This document shows, one piece after another, positions 43,391 through 55,713 of a stretch of 64,000 nt of DNA. How positions within the stretch are numbered: the stretch's first letter is position 1; each line of letters begins with the position of its first letter. The notes beneath the pieces were generated by a model. That model was not told the DNA's origin. It saw only the letters and a program-made list of their open reading frames with translations, and searched no databases. This DNA is from Oreohelix idahoensis (lineage: Eukaryota > Mollusca > Gastropoda > Stylommatophora > Oreohelicidae): contig JAMPIV010019842.1 of the NCBI GenBank assembly GCA_024509875.1, forward strand, positions 62,001 to 126,000. The letters run 5' to 3'. The position numbers were made by a program, and so were the translations under genes.

Positions 43391-43790
43391 TCTTGAATAA
43401 TACTTTCCGCCCAGATTGCCTCCTGTGCCAGGTCATCTGTAATAATTACACAGTGAATTCCCACGGAAGCGATTATCTAATTATCACCTGTGTTTTCGCC
43501 CATCCCTCAGACGGGTTTCTCTGGCAGACAATATGGCGTTCTATTTATCTATCGTACGAAACCATATTGTGCCCACAGAAATCGACACCAATCAAAGGTG
43601 GCTAGGCGACTTAAATCATAAAGGTTCTACCGCTGATCTGTGTAACCAACCTGGTATTATTACGATTCACCTGGTGAAACGTAAACAAGTCTGGGAGCGG
43701 CTTTATAGCAAAAATATGAATGAAAGTGCATAAAATATGCCAAATAAAAAGCGGATGAAGGAGTGAGAGAGGGGCTTAAAAGTACATGTA
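43391..43790. repeat. Dispersed repeat R, copy 2 (right part)
   Basis: Continuation of R after the LINE insertion. It shares TTATCACCTGT, CCTCAGACGGGTTTCTC, CAAAGGTGGCTAGGCGACTTA and GGGAGCGGCT with 36430-36640. Short frames across it are shared by accident of repeat ancestry, not as genes. Confidence 0.7.
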
Positions 43791-43814
43791 CAAACGTTTT
43801 GTCTTATAGCTGTT

Positions 43815-43885
43815 CTTCTCCAAATCTACAGACGTGACCAAACCGTCGTAACTGGGACTGTTCCACTCGGGTCTGAACAAACTGT
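43815..43885 (-). mobile_element. Short LINE 3' fragment (copy 5)
   Basis: The reverse complement contains GTGGAACAGTCCCAGTTACG and GGTTTGGTCACGTCTGTAGA, matching the VEQSQLRWFGHVCR-coding stretch of the LINE at 31978. Only about 70 bp is recognisable. Confidence 0.6.
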
Positions 43886-44749
43886 ATTACAAAACATCAC
43901 AGGAAACGGGTCTATGACGAGCTCTATTGTAAATACGCACACATACAAATTTGACAATGAAGAAAAACATCAGTTACAGAAAAACACATTCGTAATGAAG
44001 TTTTTGTTTTTGGAAATATGACATCTTTATTTACGGATTCTCGTAATTTACAAGTTGTTTCTCCAAACACCAAGAGATGTTTAACCCGACAGCGTCTTGT
44101 GACGGTATTGCCTCCACTGCTTCGCAGTAGTGGCCCAACAGTGGATAAAACTCATGAGTATCTGATATGGGCTTCAAATGTATTTACCTTCGCTCAAGAT
44201 TACTCTTGGCAGACATGTAGATAGAAGGGTGATGATACTGCAAAATGGTCAGACTATATTCCTATCTTCCCACGCATTGCTGTTAAGATTATAATCAGAA
44301 AGATCCAATAATTTCAAATCATGCAGATAAGGTGTGATGCTTTCAAAAAAATATTCACGAGAAATAAGGTGCGTGAAGTAAAAGTTCACGTATTAGCATA
44401 TATGGACATCTGAGGCCGTGCATACACTCTTGCTAACACATTTGTAGACTCATATTATCTCAAATGTAATAAATTCATGATTACTTTTAAACAAGTGACC
44501 GGAACCGATTATGTCACACTTGTCTGCTCACATGTGTCACACAGACAATAATCTCGTTATCTGTCGTATGAGTACGCAAAAGCTCCGTGTCTGCCCATCT
44601 GGGTTACCAAACGAGTCGTCTTATCTGCGGTTCAATCTAAACACGCCGGCGACAATCTTATCTCAGTTGCTCAACGCAAGCTAGGATGACCGGGAAACAA
44701 CAGGAGACATCACAGAGAGGAGTGTCAACAAAAGTTTGCACCTTCAAAA
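43886..44749. other. Non-coding DNA
   Basis: No conserved frame. A CAGTAGTGGCCCAACAGTGG segment at about 44125 also occurs near 39905 in diverged form, another piece of dispersed-repeat debris. Confidence 0.45.
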
Positions 44750-44861
44750 TACGAGGGGCGTTCAGAAAGTAATGCACACATCGTTTTTCTCAGGAGCTGT
44801 TTATTCAAAAAGCATGAAATTTATACACACTATACATGGATATTTCATGTAAATATCGGTA

Positions 44862-45400
44862 TTATTCAACATAATACCCATCAACTTGTACGGCTTTATG
44901 CCAGCGCGAAATAAGTGCATGTATTCCTAGCCCGTACCAGATTTTGTCTTGATCATGTAGCCATTTCTTCGCTGCATGAATCACTCCTTCATCATCTTCA
45001 AACTTTGTCCCGCGGAGTGCATCTGTAGGTGGACCAAATAGATGAAAATCAGAGGGTGACAAATCGGGACTATAGGGTGGATGGGGTAATACAGTCCAAC
45101 CCAATTTGGTGATTGCTTCCCGTGTTGCCAGACTTGTGTGAGGTCGCGCATTGTCGGGAAGGAGAAGCAGGTCTGCTGGATTCTTGTTCAGCCGAACTCT
45201 GCGAAAACGTTGAGTGAGTTTTTCAATGTCTTAATGTAAGCTTGCGAATTGATTGTCTCTCCTCTTGGCATAACGTCCACAAGAATCACACCTTTAATGT
45301 CCCAAAAGACAGTAATCATGACCTTTCCAGCTGAAGGAATTGTCTTGAATTTCTTTCTTCGTAGTGATTGCGGATGATTGTAGCAAAGTTTAATTTGCTG
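44862..45400 (-). pseudogene. Mariner transposase, C-terminal half
   Basis: The minus-strand reading gives LCYNHPQSLRRKKFKTIPS, then KVMITVFWDIKGVILVDVMP, the second catalytic Asp in LLLPDNARPH, and the third in HPPYSPDLSPSDFHLFGP (DD34D pattern), ending WHKAVQVDGYYVE. At least one frameshift lies near 45230. The N-terminal half is at 47285-47841, beyond the insertion. Confidence 0.88.
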
Positions 45401-45404
45401 GAGA

Positions 45405-47280
45405 GGTTATGATGGTAAAAGATAAGAATGATTGAGTTAGATGTGTTAACCGTGTGAGGTCAAGCTATGTAAGACCTTGAGTCTAGTGGTTGAAGAAGAT
45501 GAATTCTCAAGGGACCTAACGCTACCTCTCAAGATCTCACACGATGCTGTAAATTACTTCTAATGTATGGTTTTTTGATGTGGCTAGTGTCTAGGGCATG
45601 CAATGAAATGATGGTACACCAAAACAACACAGTATAATTCTCTAATAGAATCTTACTAACGGTGCTGTTTAGTTTTCAATTTGGAAATATTTTTTTGTAC
45701 AGTTTATTGTGCCTGTCCTGCAATCTCTTTTGGACAGGTCTTTTAAAACTGAAGAAAATGTATGTTACACTGAAAAGCGAACTGAAAATAAGGACTCTTG
45801 GTCCAACAATAATACTATTAATATTAAAATGTTCCGTAAGGTGTTTCACAGCCTGTTAAGTAATAAGTAATAACGTTAGTCAGTATCGGAGAGACTTTTT
45901 ATGTCATCATTTCCCCGAGAGTTTCTGTTAATAGTTAGGGAAACAGTTTTCTCCAGATAAAGTGTCAGATTTCCCGGATTGTGGCACATAACCTGAAATT
46001 TCCTTCGTGAAGATTCAATCGTTGATAAGGCTCTGTAAAGAACATCAGCTCTCAGTACTTTAGTCTTATAATAATTTTTAATAACAACAATGCAATATTC
46101 AAACATAAATCAAATAGATATACCCAAACTGTCTCTTTAGGCATGTCATACACTTTCCCACTTTTTGCCTTTGCACATATTACATAATAATATAGATATT
46201 CTTCTTACCAGAATTCAAGGAAATAAGCACAGGTGCGATGGATGGCACAAATTCAGCTTTGCTGCTGGCTAGACTATGACAAATACTTTTTAGTTTTAGT
46301 TACAAATAAAAGTCACACTTCTAGGATCACATCGACCTGCTTAAGGGACAGCTTTCTACAAAATGGCAAAAACCTAACTAAGTTTTCCATAATTCAAAAT
46401 GCGTTGGCCAATCAGATCGGAAGACCAAGCTTTTCAATTTGAATTTTGAAAGTAAAAGCAAAAACAGACTTGATTTTTGGACATAACAAGTTTTCTCCGC
46501 ACTCATGCTTAGATTTCCCCTGCTAAAATATATTTATTATCAAGCCATCCCATAATTTCTCTCCCCTTGTCTACCCCTCCTCCAATAGAATACATGTACC
46601 CTTTTCAAGGACGCGTAAAAAAAAGTCAACGTTAGTGAAAGTCAAGACGAGCATGTGTTGGTCTGTCTGTCATAACCAAAACAGTCTTTTGTCAATAACT
46701 TTCTTATCTACTGGGGAATTTTGTATTTTTAAACATATTATTTATCAGGAGAAGATAAGCCACCAAATTAGCTAACTTTTATGATCCTAAACCTATTAAT
46801 AAAGAATTCTTTAAATTTCCATAGTAGTTTTCTATTTCCATTATTGCCTAAACACGCCATCTCTTTCCCGATTCGCGCTTAATTCAAACTGAAGCAACAA
46901 CAAGTTGGTGACGTCACAAATGTACTAATTTGCAGACAGATCAGGAATCTAACGCTTGGCAATGTGTGGCATGTGTTCGCTCTCTCTTTCTCTCACTTTT
47001 ATGCGTGCGTTTATGCCTCCCCTGTTTTTCATCGTACTATTTTTCTTGGAACAACTAAGTTGTCGTTTTCAAACTTTTTACCGTTAACCCTTGACGGGTG
47101 AGTTATAAAGTCCAATACCACTGGCGCGGCAATAAGGTTTCACACTACGTTCTATTCTCAATGCTATGACTGGCGTTGGGAAAGAAGACGCGTTACAACT
47201 TTACTATTTCTAGTTCTACTCATATTATTTTAACTTTTATACTTATAATTTATAATTTTATCGCTGTATCAATGTACTTT
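45405..47280. mobile_element. Unidentified ~1.9 kb insertion inside the mariner
   Basis: It separates EWHH-coding sequence (about 47285) from KLCYNHP-coding sequence (about 45395), which are normally nearly adjacent in mariner transposases. Inside I see no conserved protein. A T-rich stretch (45600-45720) and an AT-rich right end are the only notable parts, and terminal repeats are not obvious by eye. Its boundaries are good to perhaps 20 bp, so target-site analysis should be straightforward. Confidence 0.6.
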
Positions 47281-47284
47281 ATCA

Positions 47285-47841
47285 CAATGATGCCACTCCA
47301 TTGACTGTCTTTTTGTCTCAGGTACAAAATGATGTGCCCAGGTTTCGTCACCTGTAACGATCTTAGCCAAAAAGTTCTCTCAATCAGCATTGAATCGCTC
47401 CAACAATTCAGAAGAAATTGCTTTCCTTTGCAATCGGTGGTCATTTGTGAGACTTCGAGGAACCCATCTTGCGCAAATCTTAGAAAATCCGAGAGTTTTT
47501 ATAACTGCATTTGCACTACCATTGCTGACTGACCGCTGTAAGGCCAATTGTTGAGTAGTGATTCGCCTATCAGTAAGAATAATGCCCTCAGCGCATTTCA
47601 ACATTTCTGCGTTGGTGGCTGTGGCAGGACGACCACAGCGCGGCCGATCAAGCAGCTCGGTATCTCCACTTCCTGATTCTTTCATTCTCTGAACCCAGCG
47701 ACTGACTGTACTCCTGTCGACTGCAAAACTTCCATACACATCACATAGACGCTTGTGAATGTTCACAACAGTTTCCTTCTCTGCAACGAGAAAGTGTATC
47801 ACAATTCGCTGCTTATAACGCATGTTGCTAACACGCTCCAT
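47285..47841 (-). pseudogene. Mariner transposase, N-terminal half
   Basis: Starts MERVSNMRYKQRIVIHFLVA at 47841 with an HTH region (VDRSTVSRWVQRMK), a GDTELLDRPRCGRPAT linker and a second HTH (ITTQQLALQRSVSNGSANAV). The following frame at 47444-47285 contains the remnants around the first catalytic Asp, VTKPGHIILYLRQKDSQW, where the family reads GDETW, so that motif is damaged or out of frame. Interrupted by the insertion at about 47280. Confidence 0.85.
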
Positions 47842-48003
47842 TTCACCGGTTTAGGGCAGCCGTATTATTTTGCCGGTTGCGGTGCAATTTGGTGCACACA
47901 AATGGCACATGCCATATTTAAAGTATGCAAAATTTCATGCTTCTATCTTCATTATTAGCTGAGAAAAACGATGTGGTGCATTACTTTCTGAACGCCCCTC
48001 GTA

Positions 48004-48780
48004 TTAGCCACACAAGCAGAAAAGAAAGAAAGAAAGAAATGTGCGATAATTGACAGCACATAATACAAATCAGTCCCACAAACGTACCGATACTCAAGCA
48101 AGAAAACAAACAAATAAACTGGAGTATAAAATGATATGAGATGTGTCTCTTTCAGAAACTGAACCAATAATACAACTGTTTGTTGACTAATTCGTTTGAA
48201 AGCATTATGAAAAATATTTTATTTTTAAATTTCTTTACTAAAAATATTGTTATGTACCAAATATGCTTTTCTTTATGACACATTAATTAATCTGTTTGTG
48301 ACGTTAGTCCTATTTATTCGTTCCATTTTATCCATATATCACCGTTATTGTCGTCTGATTTCATTTCTTGAGATGGCTATTATGTCACATAGTCTATAGA
48401 TTACAGGTAAACTTAGGCCTATGTAACTTCAGGAGTTAATTTGTACAGCAAATCTCTTTTCCCAAGAACTGTGTTCTTCAATGATAGTATTTCCCTGATC
48501 ATAATGATGAATAGCACTAAAATATAATAAATTTATATTACACAAATAGATAAAGTGAGTGTTCGACTGGCCAAGCAGTCAGAGTGCTTTCCTCTGTGCA
48601 ACAACTACCTGGATTTGGCGCTAAATCCTAACGGTAGCAAATTCAAGTTTACCCACCTGTAAATGGACATTCGACTTTGCTCATGAGCTAGGGGAAAAGG
48701 CATCGAGGAAAGGAACGGGTCACCTAACTTCATAAAAGCTGAAATTTCATGGTGAAGCTTCTAACACATCATTTCCCTAT
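48004..48780. other. Non-coding DNA with a possible tRNA-derived SINE fragment
   Basis: Around 48562-48655 the sequence GACTGGCCAAGCAGTCAGAG followed by TGCTTTCC resembles an A-box, and about 60 bp on, CAAATTCAAGTTTACCC resembles a degenerate B-box. This suggests a tRNA-derived SINE head, but with only one copy visible the call is weak. The rest is anonymous. Confidence 0.35.
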
Positions 48781-48879
48781 GGCAACCTCTGACATGGGAC
48801 TGGCTTTATCTTTGTAATAGATCAAATAATTAATGTGATAAATGTTATCATCTTTGTAATAGATCAAACAATTAATGTG

Positions 48880-49400
48880 ATAAATGTTGTCATCTTTTGG
48901 TTGTGGGGCTGGTTGTGATAAGTTTTTATACAAGCAACAATCACTCACATAGCAGATGTGGGGATGGTTGTGATAAGTTTTTATACAAGAAACAATCACT
49001 CACATAGCAGATGTGGGGCTGGTTGTGATACGTTTCTATACAAGCAACAATCGCTCACATATCAGATGTGGGGCTAGTTGTGATAAGTTTTTATAATAGC
49101 AAAAATCACTCACATAGCAGATGTGGGGCTAGTTGTGATAATTTTTTATACAAGCAACAATCACTCACATAGCAGATGTGGGGCTAGATGTGATAGGTTT
49201 TTATACAAGCAACAATCACTCACATAGCAGATGTGAGGCTAGTTGTGATAAGTTTTTATACAAGCAACAATCACTCACATAGCAGATGTGAGGCTAGTTG
49301 TGATAAGTTTGTATACAAGCAACAATCACTCACATAGCAGATGTGGGGCTAGTTGCGATAAGTTTTTATACAAGCAACAATCACTCACATAGCAGATGTG
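48880..49400. repeat. 55 bp minisatellite, about 9 copies
   Basis: The unit is GATGTGGGGCTAGTTGTGAT followed by AAGTTTTTATACAAGCAACA and ATCACTCACATAGCA. Successive GATGTG landmarks lie 55 bp apart (48955 and 49010, and so on). Copies are about 90-98% alike by eye. Confidence 0.95.
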
Positions 49401-50485
49401 TAGATCATATCAAGAATTTGGTTTGGTTTTGGTTTGATTTTAACGACTATCTTCATTACACACGGACGACTCCATCAGTGCTCCGATCTCCTCCCTTAGA
49501 TCACACAAGGATGATCTCAGCACAGTGCACAAACTCCGTAGCGCCGGAGTGGATCCCAATGTGTGATGTAGGAATCACACCTTCTATAATTATATTTGGT
49601 AAGTAAGTTTCTATTTTTTATTTAAATGTTACCAGGACAGCCTACTCTTTACGATTTCCAACTGTCATGAGATTTTAAAATGTGCACAACTTGCACACGG
49701 CACCTCATATTGTTTCGCCCTTATCCGAGAAGGCTAGGCATCCGATCTCGCTACACATGAGAGCAGGAGGGACTATGACACTATAAGGGCCACTTGTTCT
49801 GAAAAATAATGTCCGTAAAATGTATTCCCTCTACTGGGAATCGAAACGAGACCTCTACAATGCGAGGCGGACACAATCTCACTCGCAATTTAGATACACT
49901 CGTCCCACTGTGCTTGGGTGAAAGAGGCTTTTGGGTCTAAGTCTCTGCCTTTTATGGATGTCTTCTCACATGTTCTAGATTTTTCGTGGTTTTTCGCCAT
50001 TTCTCACGTTACTGAATTGTGAGTGGTGGGTAGTGGGTGCTCTGATGTACTCGCACGTAAATTCTCTCACGGCATCTGAGCTATTAATAACGCAATCTTG
50101 ACCAGCTTTGCCACAAAACGGTTTGTGCGCTCTCATGTCCACTCCGGCATGATTGCATTACATTGTGCGAGTTATTTTTTGTTATTTTCTCTCTCTCCCC
50201 TGCCTTAGGTGGCCACGGAAAACTCATCCGAAGGTCAATGTTTACATAACTTAAACTTCAATTCACTTCGATTCGCCGGTCCATCCCTGAGGGACTATTT
50301 TGGTCACCAAACGTGACGGTCCCACATTTGATCCCAGGTGAAAGACTAACGACGGCATTTGCACAATATGGGAGTAATCCTTTAACATTCTACAGAATAT
50401 TAGACTTGCATATTCGAGGAGCGGAAAAATAACGAAATGGCCAGACAAGACGTCTGAATTGCGACGAGTCATATTCTGATAAATT
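49401..50485. other. Repeat debris: tRNA-like block and small LINE fragment
   Basis: On the minus strand around 49820-49915 there is a tRNA-like arrangement with GTCTCGTTTCGATTCCC as a B-box-like sequence. At 50085-50150 TTAATAACGCAATCTTGACC ... GCGCTCTCATGTCCACTCC matches, in inverted orientation, the LINE reverse-transcriptase fragment at 56495-56560. A TTTGGTTTGGTTTTGGTTTG tract lies at 49422. No gene is supported. Confidence 0.5.
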
Positions 50486-50765
50486 AATATTAGACAAACA
50501 TAAAGGTATGTTTTCAGGCTTTCGTAAGAAATAAAGAAGTATAACACTTAGACAACAGAAAAACAACAGACGTTGAGTGGCTTACCCAGGGTTCGAACCC
50601 CGTACCTTCCGTACGACAACACCGCCTAGCTATACAAGCGAATCACACTAACCTCACGGCTAGCTAGGCATCCTCAAAACAGGATGCTTTACTGACCGGT
50701 CATCAGTGCGAAACACAAGACAACACCGGAAGTTTACAATGGGCACCTCAGCCCATTTGTGGTGA
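50486..50765 (-). mobile_element. SINE-like unit with tRNA-type B-box (copy 1)
   Basis: The reverse complement runs from AATGGGCTGAGGTGCCCATT, a GTTTCGCACTGATGACCGGT block and GCATCCT...GGATGCCTAGCT through CGTGAGGTTAGTGTGATTCG (A-box-like) to GTACGGGGTTCGAACCC (B-box, GGTTCGAACC). It continues with GTAAGCCACTCAACGTCTGT and a body ending TAATATTAATTT. The same unit recurs four times at 53.1-54.7 kb, truncated here at the 3' side. Confidence 0.75.
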
Positions 50766-53100
50766 ATTTGATGTTATGAATTGTTGTAGGTATTATTATA
50801 TTTGTATTAAATGAGATTAGCTATGAAGGTCCCTGAATTTACCCAATAGTATTGTGAACTTTTCAGGGTACCTTTCCGCTACCACCTCTTTTATCTCATT
50901 CAAAATGTATTTATTATTGTATTAAATGACTTCGTTTAGTGTCTAGGGTTATGAATGTAGAGTGTAATATACAAAAATCAACAAACATACAAACAGATAG
51001 TTTATTATTCCCAACAGCACACAGTACTACCACAATAACATACAAACGACAATCTAAAAGGCTATCTTATTTAAGACTGTGGTTGAATTTTGTGTAAATA
51101 TGATTTTACAGTTTTATTATCCTGATTCAAATTTATTTGGAATCAGGACTGACAATTTAAAAGTGAAATCAAAATAATCATTTACATCAGTCAAATAGCA
51201 CAATAGATCCTTTGTCCATATATAAAATATTTTTCTAATATACGTCTGTAGTGTTCTCCTACTTTAAGGTAATACTGGTAGTACCACTAGGTTGTTGTTT
51301 TAAATCATATCCTTTTAAAAATGTTTGTTTCTATTTTGTCACTTGTGGAACTATTAAATATTTGTCCCAGTTTTATTCACTGTCACTTATATTCCTTTTT
51401 AGTTCTGTTAGTTGAGCTTTCAGGTGCCGAACAAGAACTTATCTTGGCAGTAGAATACAGGTAGAACGTTTCCTCTGCTCGCTTGACAATCTGTTCCCTG
51501 TTTGATAGGCAATGGCCACTAGCATGGGCTCGCAGTAAACAGGCAGAGTCCTGAATCAATCAGTTTTCAAGCGTTTGGTACCACATTAACGTCAGTACCC
51601 AGGACCTCTGAAATGTGAAGGTATGCATCCTTCGTAATATCTAGCATACACTAATAGTCCACAGTTAAGGACATGTACATTACAAACAAACAAAAAGGAT
51701 CATATCCTTTTACAAACCTATGCCACCATTTTCTTTTGATGTGACAATGTACACCAGTATTCCTTTCCCTAATAGTTACAACGCCACTGCAATTCCAGCT
51801 GTAATCTCTTCCATATAATAGGATAGGTGTTATGCTCCTTTATGACAATCATACATATTTTTGTAGTTTTACACCTCTCTGACAGTCTATCACATGGTGG
51901 ATCAATCTTTAGGCTTTGACTCATGTTCGCTTTAGACCCAGTCATGTACAGACATATATTATTATTTCACATTCAATTTTTATATAAAATACATGTCAAT
52001 AAATGTCAATCTTACCACAATTTTCAATGAAATATACACAGAGACGATGACTGACACAGTTTCGATCTGTTTTTTTGCCCAGGCTGCTTAGAACTTGTAT
52101 TTTAAAGCACAGCCTGATCTCATCTATCACTGTTGAAAATTTTCTAGAAATGGCGTTCCCCTCCCCCCCCCCCCCCCCTCCCCCCCCCCCCCCCCCCCCC
52201 AACGCTTATTCTGACAATATCGATTCAGTTAGCCAATCTCTATTAATTTTACAGTGTAAACAGTCTTTTCAAAAAATATCATTCAAACCTTTCCTACGTT
52301 ACTAGGTTATTTATGTTTATTCAAAGGTCAGCCAATAATATTTAGTCTCACTTCAAATGCCACCCAATCAGATTCACTGTACTATCCTAGCCTATCTGTC
52401 ACCTACTTTGTTCCCAAAAAATATGCGATCCAATCTAAGCAGATATGTCTTGACCAGACAGTATCTCTGATCTCTATGTATTGTTTTATCAATATTTTAT
52501 TAGTTAAGGGACTATTTAGATAACTAATAACATATTCTTGGTCAGCAAGTCTTCAGGTACACGAATATACAATTTTTAAGGGGCTATGCGGTTTGGTTCA
52601 AAATTCTATCTTTTTTTCTATGTTAGTTGTTTATTTTTAAACTACCTCCTGTTCACTTCTTTTCTCATGTACTTACGAGATAATTACAAGAGCTTAGGTC
52701 ATTCATAATAAGAGCTTAACATGTTTCCATGGCGTAGTGTCCACAATTCAAACTTTTCATTGTATTTGGGGAAAATCCCTAAGGCAAAGCGTGCAAGTCT
52801 GTTGTAGAGTTAGAACCAATTTGAGACGTGATTTGCGTGTTATCGAGCCTTGCCCCTCCTCGTTCCACAATGCATTTTAGGCAAATATTTTCTTAGAACT
52901 AGGAAAAGTGGTAGTTTATGTCAAGGACGAATTTGAAAAATTGGGTACCGTTTTGTTCGGCTATTCGTTAGCAAATAATTATCTGAAGGCGTAGGCGATA
53001 CTAACCGTTCTAGCAGAAAAAATCTTTTGTACTTTCTTATCTTTACCTTTATGCCCTATATTGTTATATATTAATTTAGATATTGTATTTAGAAGTCACT
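50766..53100. other. Non-coding DNA with a poly-C tract
   Basis: No supported gene. A C-run of about 40 with one T interruption lies at 52161-52200. Glycine- or proline-rich frames across it are spurious. Confidence 0.55.
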
Positions 53101-53102
53101 AT

Positions 53103-54690
53103 ACCATTAATGACGCAATCACTTCTGTTGTTCCTCTATTCTGCAGTGTATGTCAGTCCCAAACAAGACAAAGACCTTGATACTGTGTCCAGTAAATGAT
53201 AGAAGACTTAAGGACAGTAGTATAGAACAGAGGGTAGGTTTCTGGTATTGTATAAACATTAATAACACATAAGGAAGGGAAACCCGAGGCCTGTAAACAG
53301 TAAATTAATATTAGACAAACATAAAGGTATGTTTTCAGGCACTCGTAAGAAATAAAGAAGTAGAACACTTAGACAACAGAAAAACAACAGACGTGAGTGG
53401 CTTTCCCAGGGTTCGAACCCCGTACCTTCCTAGTATAAGCAACACTAACCACCGCCTAGCATCCTGATTGTTTTCAAAATATAAGCGAATCACACTAACC
53501 TCACGGCCAGCTAGGCATCCCCAAAAAGGATGCTTTACTGACTTATCGGTCATTCAGTGCGAAAACACAAGACAACACCGGAAGTTTAAAAATCAGGGCA
53601 CCTCAGCCCATTAACGACGCAATGACTTCTGTTGTTCCTCTATTCTGAAGTATATGTCAGTCCAAACAAGACAAGGACCTTTATAGTGTGTCCAGTAAAT
53701 GATAGAAGACTTAAGGACAGTAGTATAGAACAGAGGGTAGGTTTCTGGTATTGTATAAACATAAATAACACATAAGGAGGGAAACCCGAGGCCTGTAAAC
53801 AGTAAATTAATATTAGACAAACATAAAGGTATGTTTTCAGGCACTCGTAAGAAATAAAGAAGTAGAACACTTGGACAACAGAAAAACAACAGAAGTGATT
53901 GCGTCATTAATGGGCTGAGGTGCCCATTGTAAACTTCCGGTGTTGTCTTGTGTTTCGCACTGATGACCGGTCAGTAAAGCATCCTTTTTTGGGGATGCCT
54001 AGCTGGCCGTGAGGTTAGTGTGATTCGCTTATATAGCTAGGCGGTGTTGTCGTACGGAAGGTACGGGGTTCGAACCCTGGGAAAGCCACTCACGTCTGTT
54101 GTTTTTCTGTTGTCCAAGTGTTCTACTTCTTTATTTCTACGAGTGCCTGAAAACATAACTTTATGTTTGTCTAATATTAATTTACTGTTTACAGGCCTCG
54201 GGTTTCCCTTCCTTATGTGTTATTAATGTTTATACAATACCAGAAACCTACCCTCTGTTCTATACTATTGTCCTTAAGTCTTCTATCATTTACTGGACAC
54301 AGTATCAAGGTCTTTGTGTTGTTTGGACTGACATATACTGCAGAATAGAGGAACAACAGAAGTGATTGCGTCAGTAATGGGCTGAGGTGCCCATTGTAAA
54401 CTTCCAGTGTTGTCTTGTGTTTCGCACTGATGACCGGTCAGTAAAGCATCCTTTTTTGGGGATGCCTAGCTGGCCGTGAGGTTAGTGTGATTCGCTTGTA
54501 TAGCTAGGCTGTGTTGTTGTACGGAAGGTACGGGGTTCGAACCCTGGGTAAGCCACTCACGTCTGTTGTTTTTCTGTTGTCTAAGTGTTCTACTTCTTTA
54601 TTTTTTACGAGTGCCTGAAAACATACCTTTATGTTTGTCTAATATTAATTTACTGTTTACAGGCCTCGGGTTTCCTTACCTTATGTGTTA
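53103..54690. mobile_element. Cluster of four SINE-like units in both orientations
   Basis: Unit 53103-53610 is in minus orientation and complete. 53611-53905 is a minus-oriented unit lacking the tRNA-like head. 53906-54372 is a complete plus-oriented unit. 54373-54690 is a plus-oriented unit cut in its body. Full units run from GGGCTGAGGTGCCCATTGTA through the B-box GGGGTTCGAACCC to a 3' part with AGAACAGAGGGTAGGTTTCT (or its complement) and end near AACAACAGAAGTGATTGCGT. Adjacent units share the junction TGCGTCATTAATGGGC, so they inserted next to, or were copied from, one another. Confidence 0.8.
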
Positions 54691-55075
54691 TATTCTGATA
54701 ACGACATTTGAAGTACGTGGGACAGGGCAAGGCAGATAATCCTCCAATCTGGCAGGACATGCTGAAGTGTGAGAGACGTAACTTGACCAAGTAATAATCG
54801 AATGTTTACTGCCCAATTTTAGAAAAGTAACGTTTGAAATTTTGCACTAGATGAGTCATGCAAAATATTTCATCATAAATTTAAACGTTCAAATATAAGA
54901 CTGGATGATACCTTGAGGCAAGAATAACAATTGCATCGATTGCGTGTGTTTGTCCCAACAACCTGGAAGAGCGGGGGCAGAAAACGTGCAATATAATCTG
55001 ACATTTGTTGGCAAGTCTAGTTCACTGTGAGAATCGCTTGCCGAGACCACAATCAGACCTTGCCGTTAGTCTTTT
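54691..55075. other. Non-coding DNA
   Basis: No conserved frame or recognisable repeat is seen. Confidence 0.4.
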
Positions 55076-55660
55076 AAATTTTTCGGCCTGTTGCTGAGCC
55101 CTGCAGTCTCTTCTATCTGTCATTGGCTGGAGGCATGTAATCTTCTCGAGTTCTTTTATTGGTGTTGACTTCATGCCTCCCGTTAAAATTCTCATTGCTT
55201 GATTTTGGAGTCTGCTAATTTTATCGAAGTTTGTCTTAGTTGCTGTTGCTCACGCTGCCATGCCATATTCAAGGACTGGCCACACTCACTCTGTGTACAA
55301 CGTCTTAAGCACTTTCTCATCTGCACCCCGAGTTGTTCCAGCAAGTTTTTTTCATAATTGCCATTCTTTGTCTTGCTCTCATTCGATTTCTGTCAACGTG
55401 TTTTTTCCAAGTCAGACGGCGATCAAAAAATAATGCCTAGGTAATTTTGGATTTTCATTTAAATGAAGATTTTCTCCGTTTAGTACTAGTTTGAAGCTCT
55501 GTGGTCTATTGAGAGTTGAAGTAGATGATATTTTTACATTAAGAGGTGGTTCATATATACATGCATTTATTTGTATCCTGAGAAGTGATATTGCTATTTT
55601 TATTTCATTACTGCATACCTTGTAAGCAGAGAGGTATTTGTTCATATAAGCGAGGTGGTG
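55076..55660 (-). mobile_element. LINE reverse-transcriptase C-terminal fragment
   Basis: The minus-strand reading includes FKLVLNGENLHLNENPKLP, then LGKNTLTEI, an ARQRMAIMKKT-like stretch and a downstream NQAMRILTGGMKSTPIKELE segment. This is the typical post-catalytic, thumb and tail region of non-LTR reverse transcriptases. Multiple frame breaks. It abuts a gag fragment at about 55.7 kb and belongs to the same LINE as 56316-56600. Confidence 0.65.
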
Positions 55661-55713
55661 TATGGAACATGTTAGTGAGTAGTTGCACAGTGAGATACTA
55701 TTGAGTAGTGTGA

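Larger units (their letters stand above)
44752..48001 (-). mobile_element. Mariner element with TIRs, split by a ~1.9 kb insertion
   Basis: Terminal inverted repeats are CGAGGGGCGTTCAGAAAGTA followed by ATGCAC at 44752, and its reverse complement ending at 48001, flanked by TA at 44750-44751 and 48002-48003. Transposase parts on the minus strand lie at both ends, with a block of unrelated sequence from about 45405 to 47280 between them. Without the block the element is about 1.37 kb, the usual size for mariner. Confidence 0.92.

Noticed and set aside
48880..49400. CRISPR-like array of 55-bp repeats
   Set aside because: Units are contiguous with no unique spacers, there are no cas-like genes, and the setting is eukaryotic; this is a minisatellite.
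52075..52305. Proline-rich frame MAFPSPPPPPP and its Gly-rich complement
   Set aside because: Translation of the poly-C tract; no conserved flanks.
54004..54085. A functional tRNA gene
   Set aside because: A perfect B-box is present, but the stems do not fold into a complete cloverleaf, the A-to-B spacing is long and the block recurs as part of SINE-like units.
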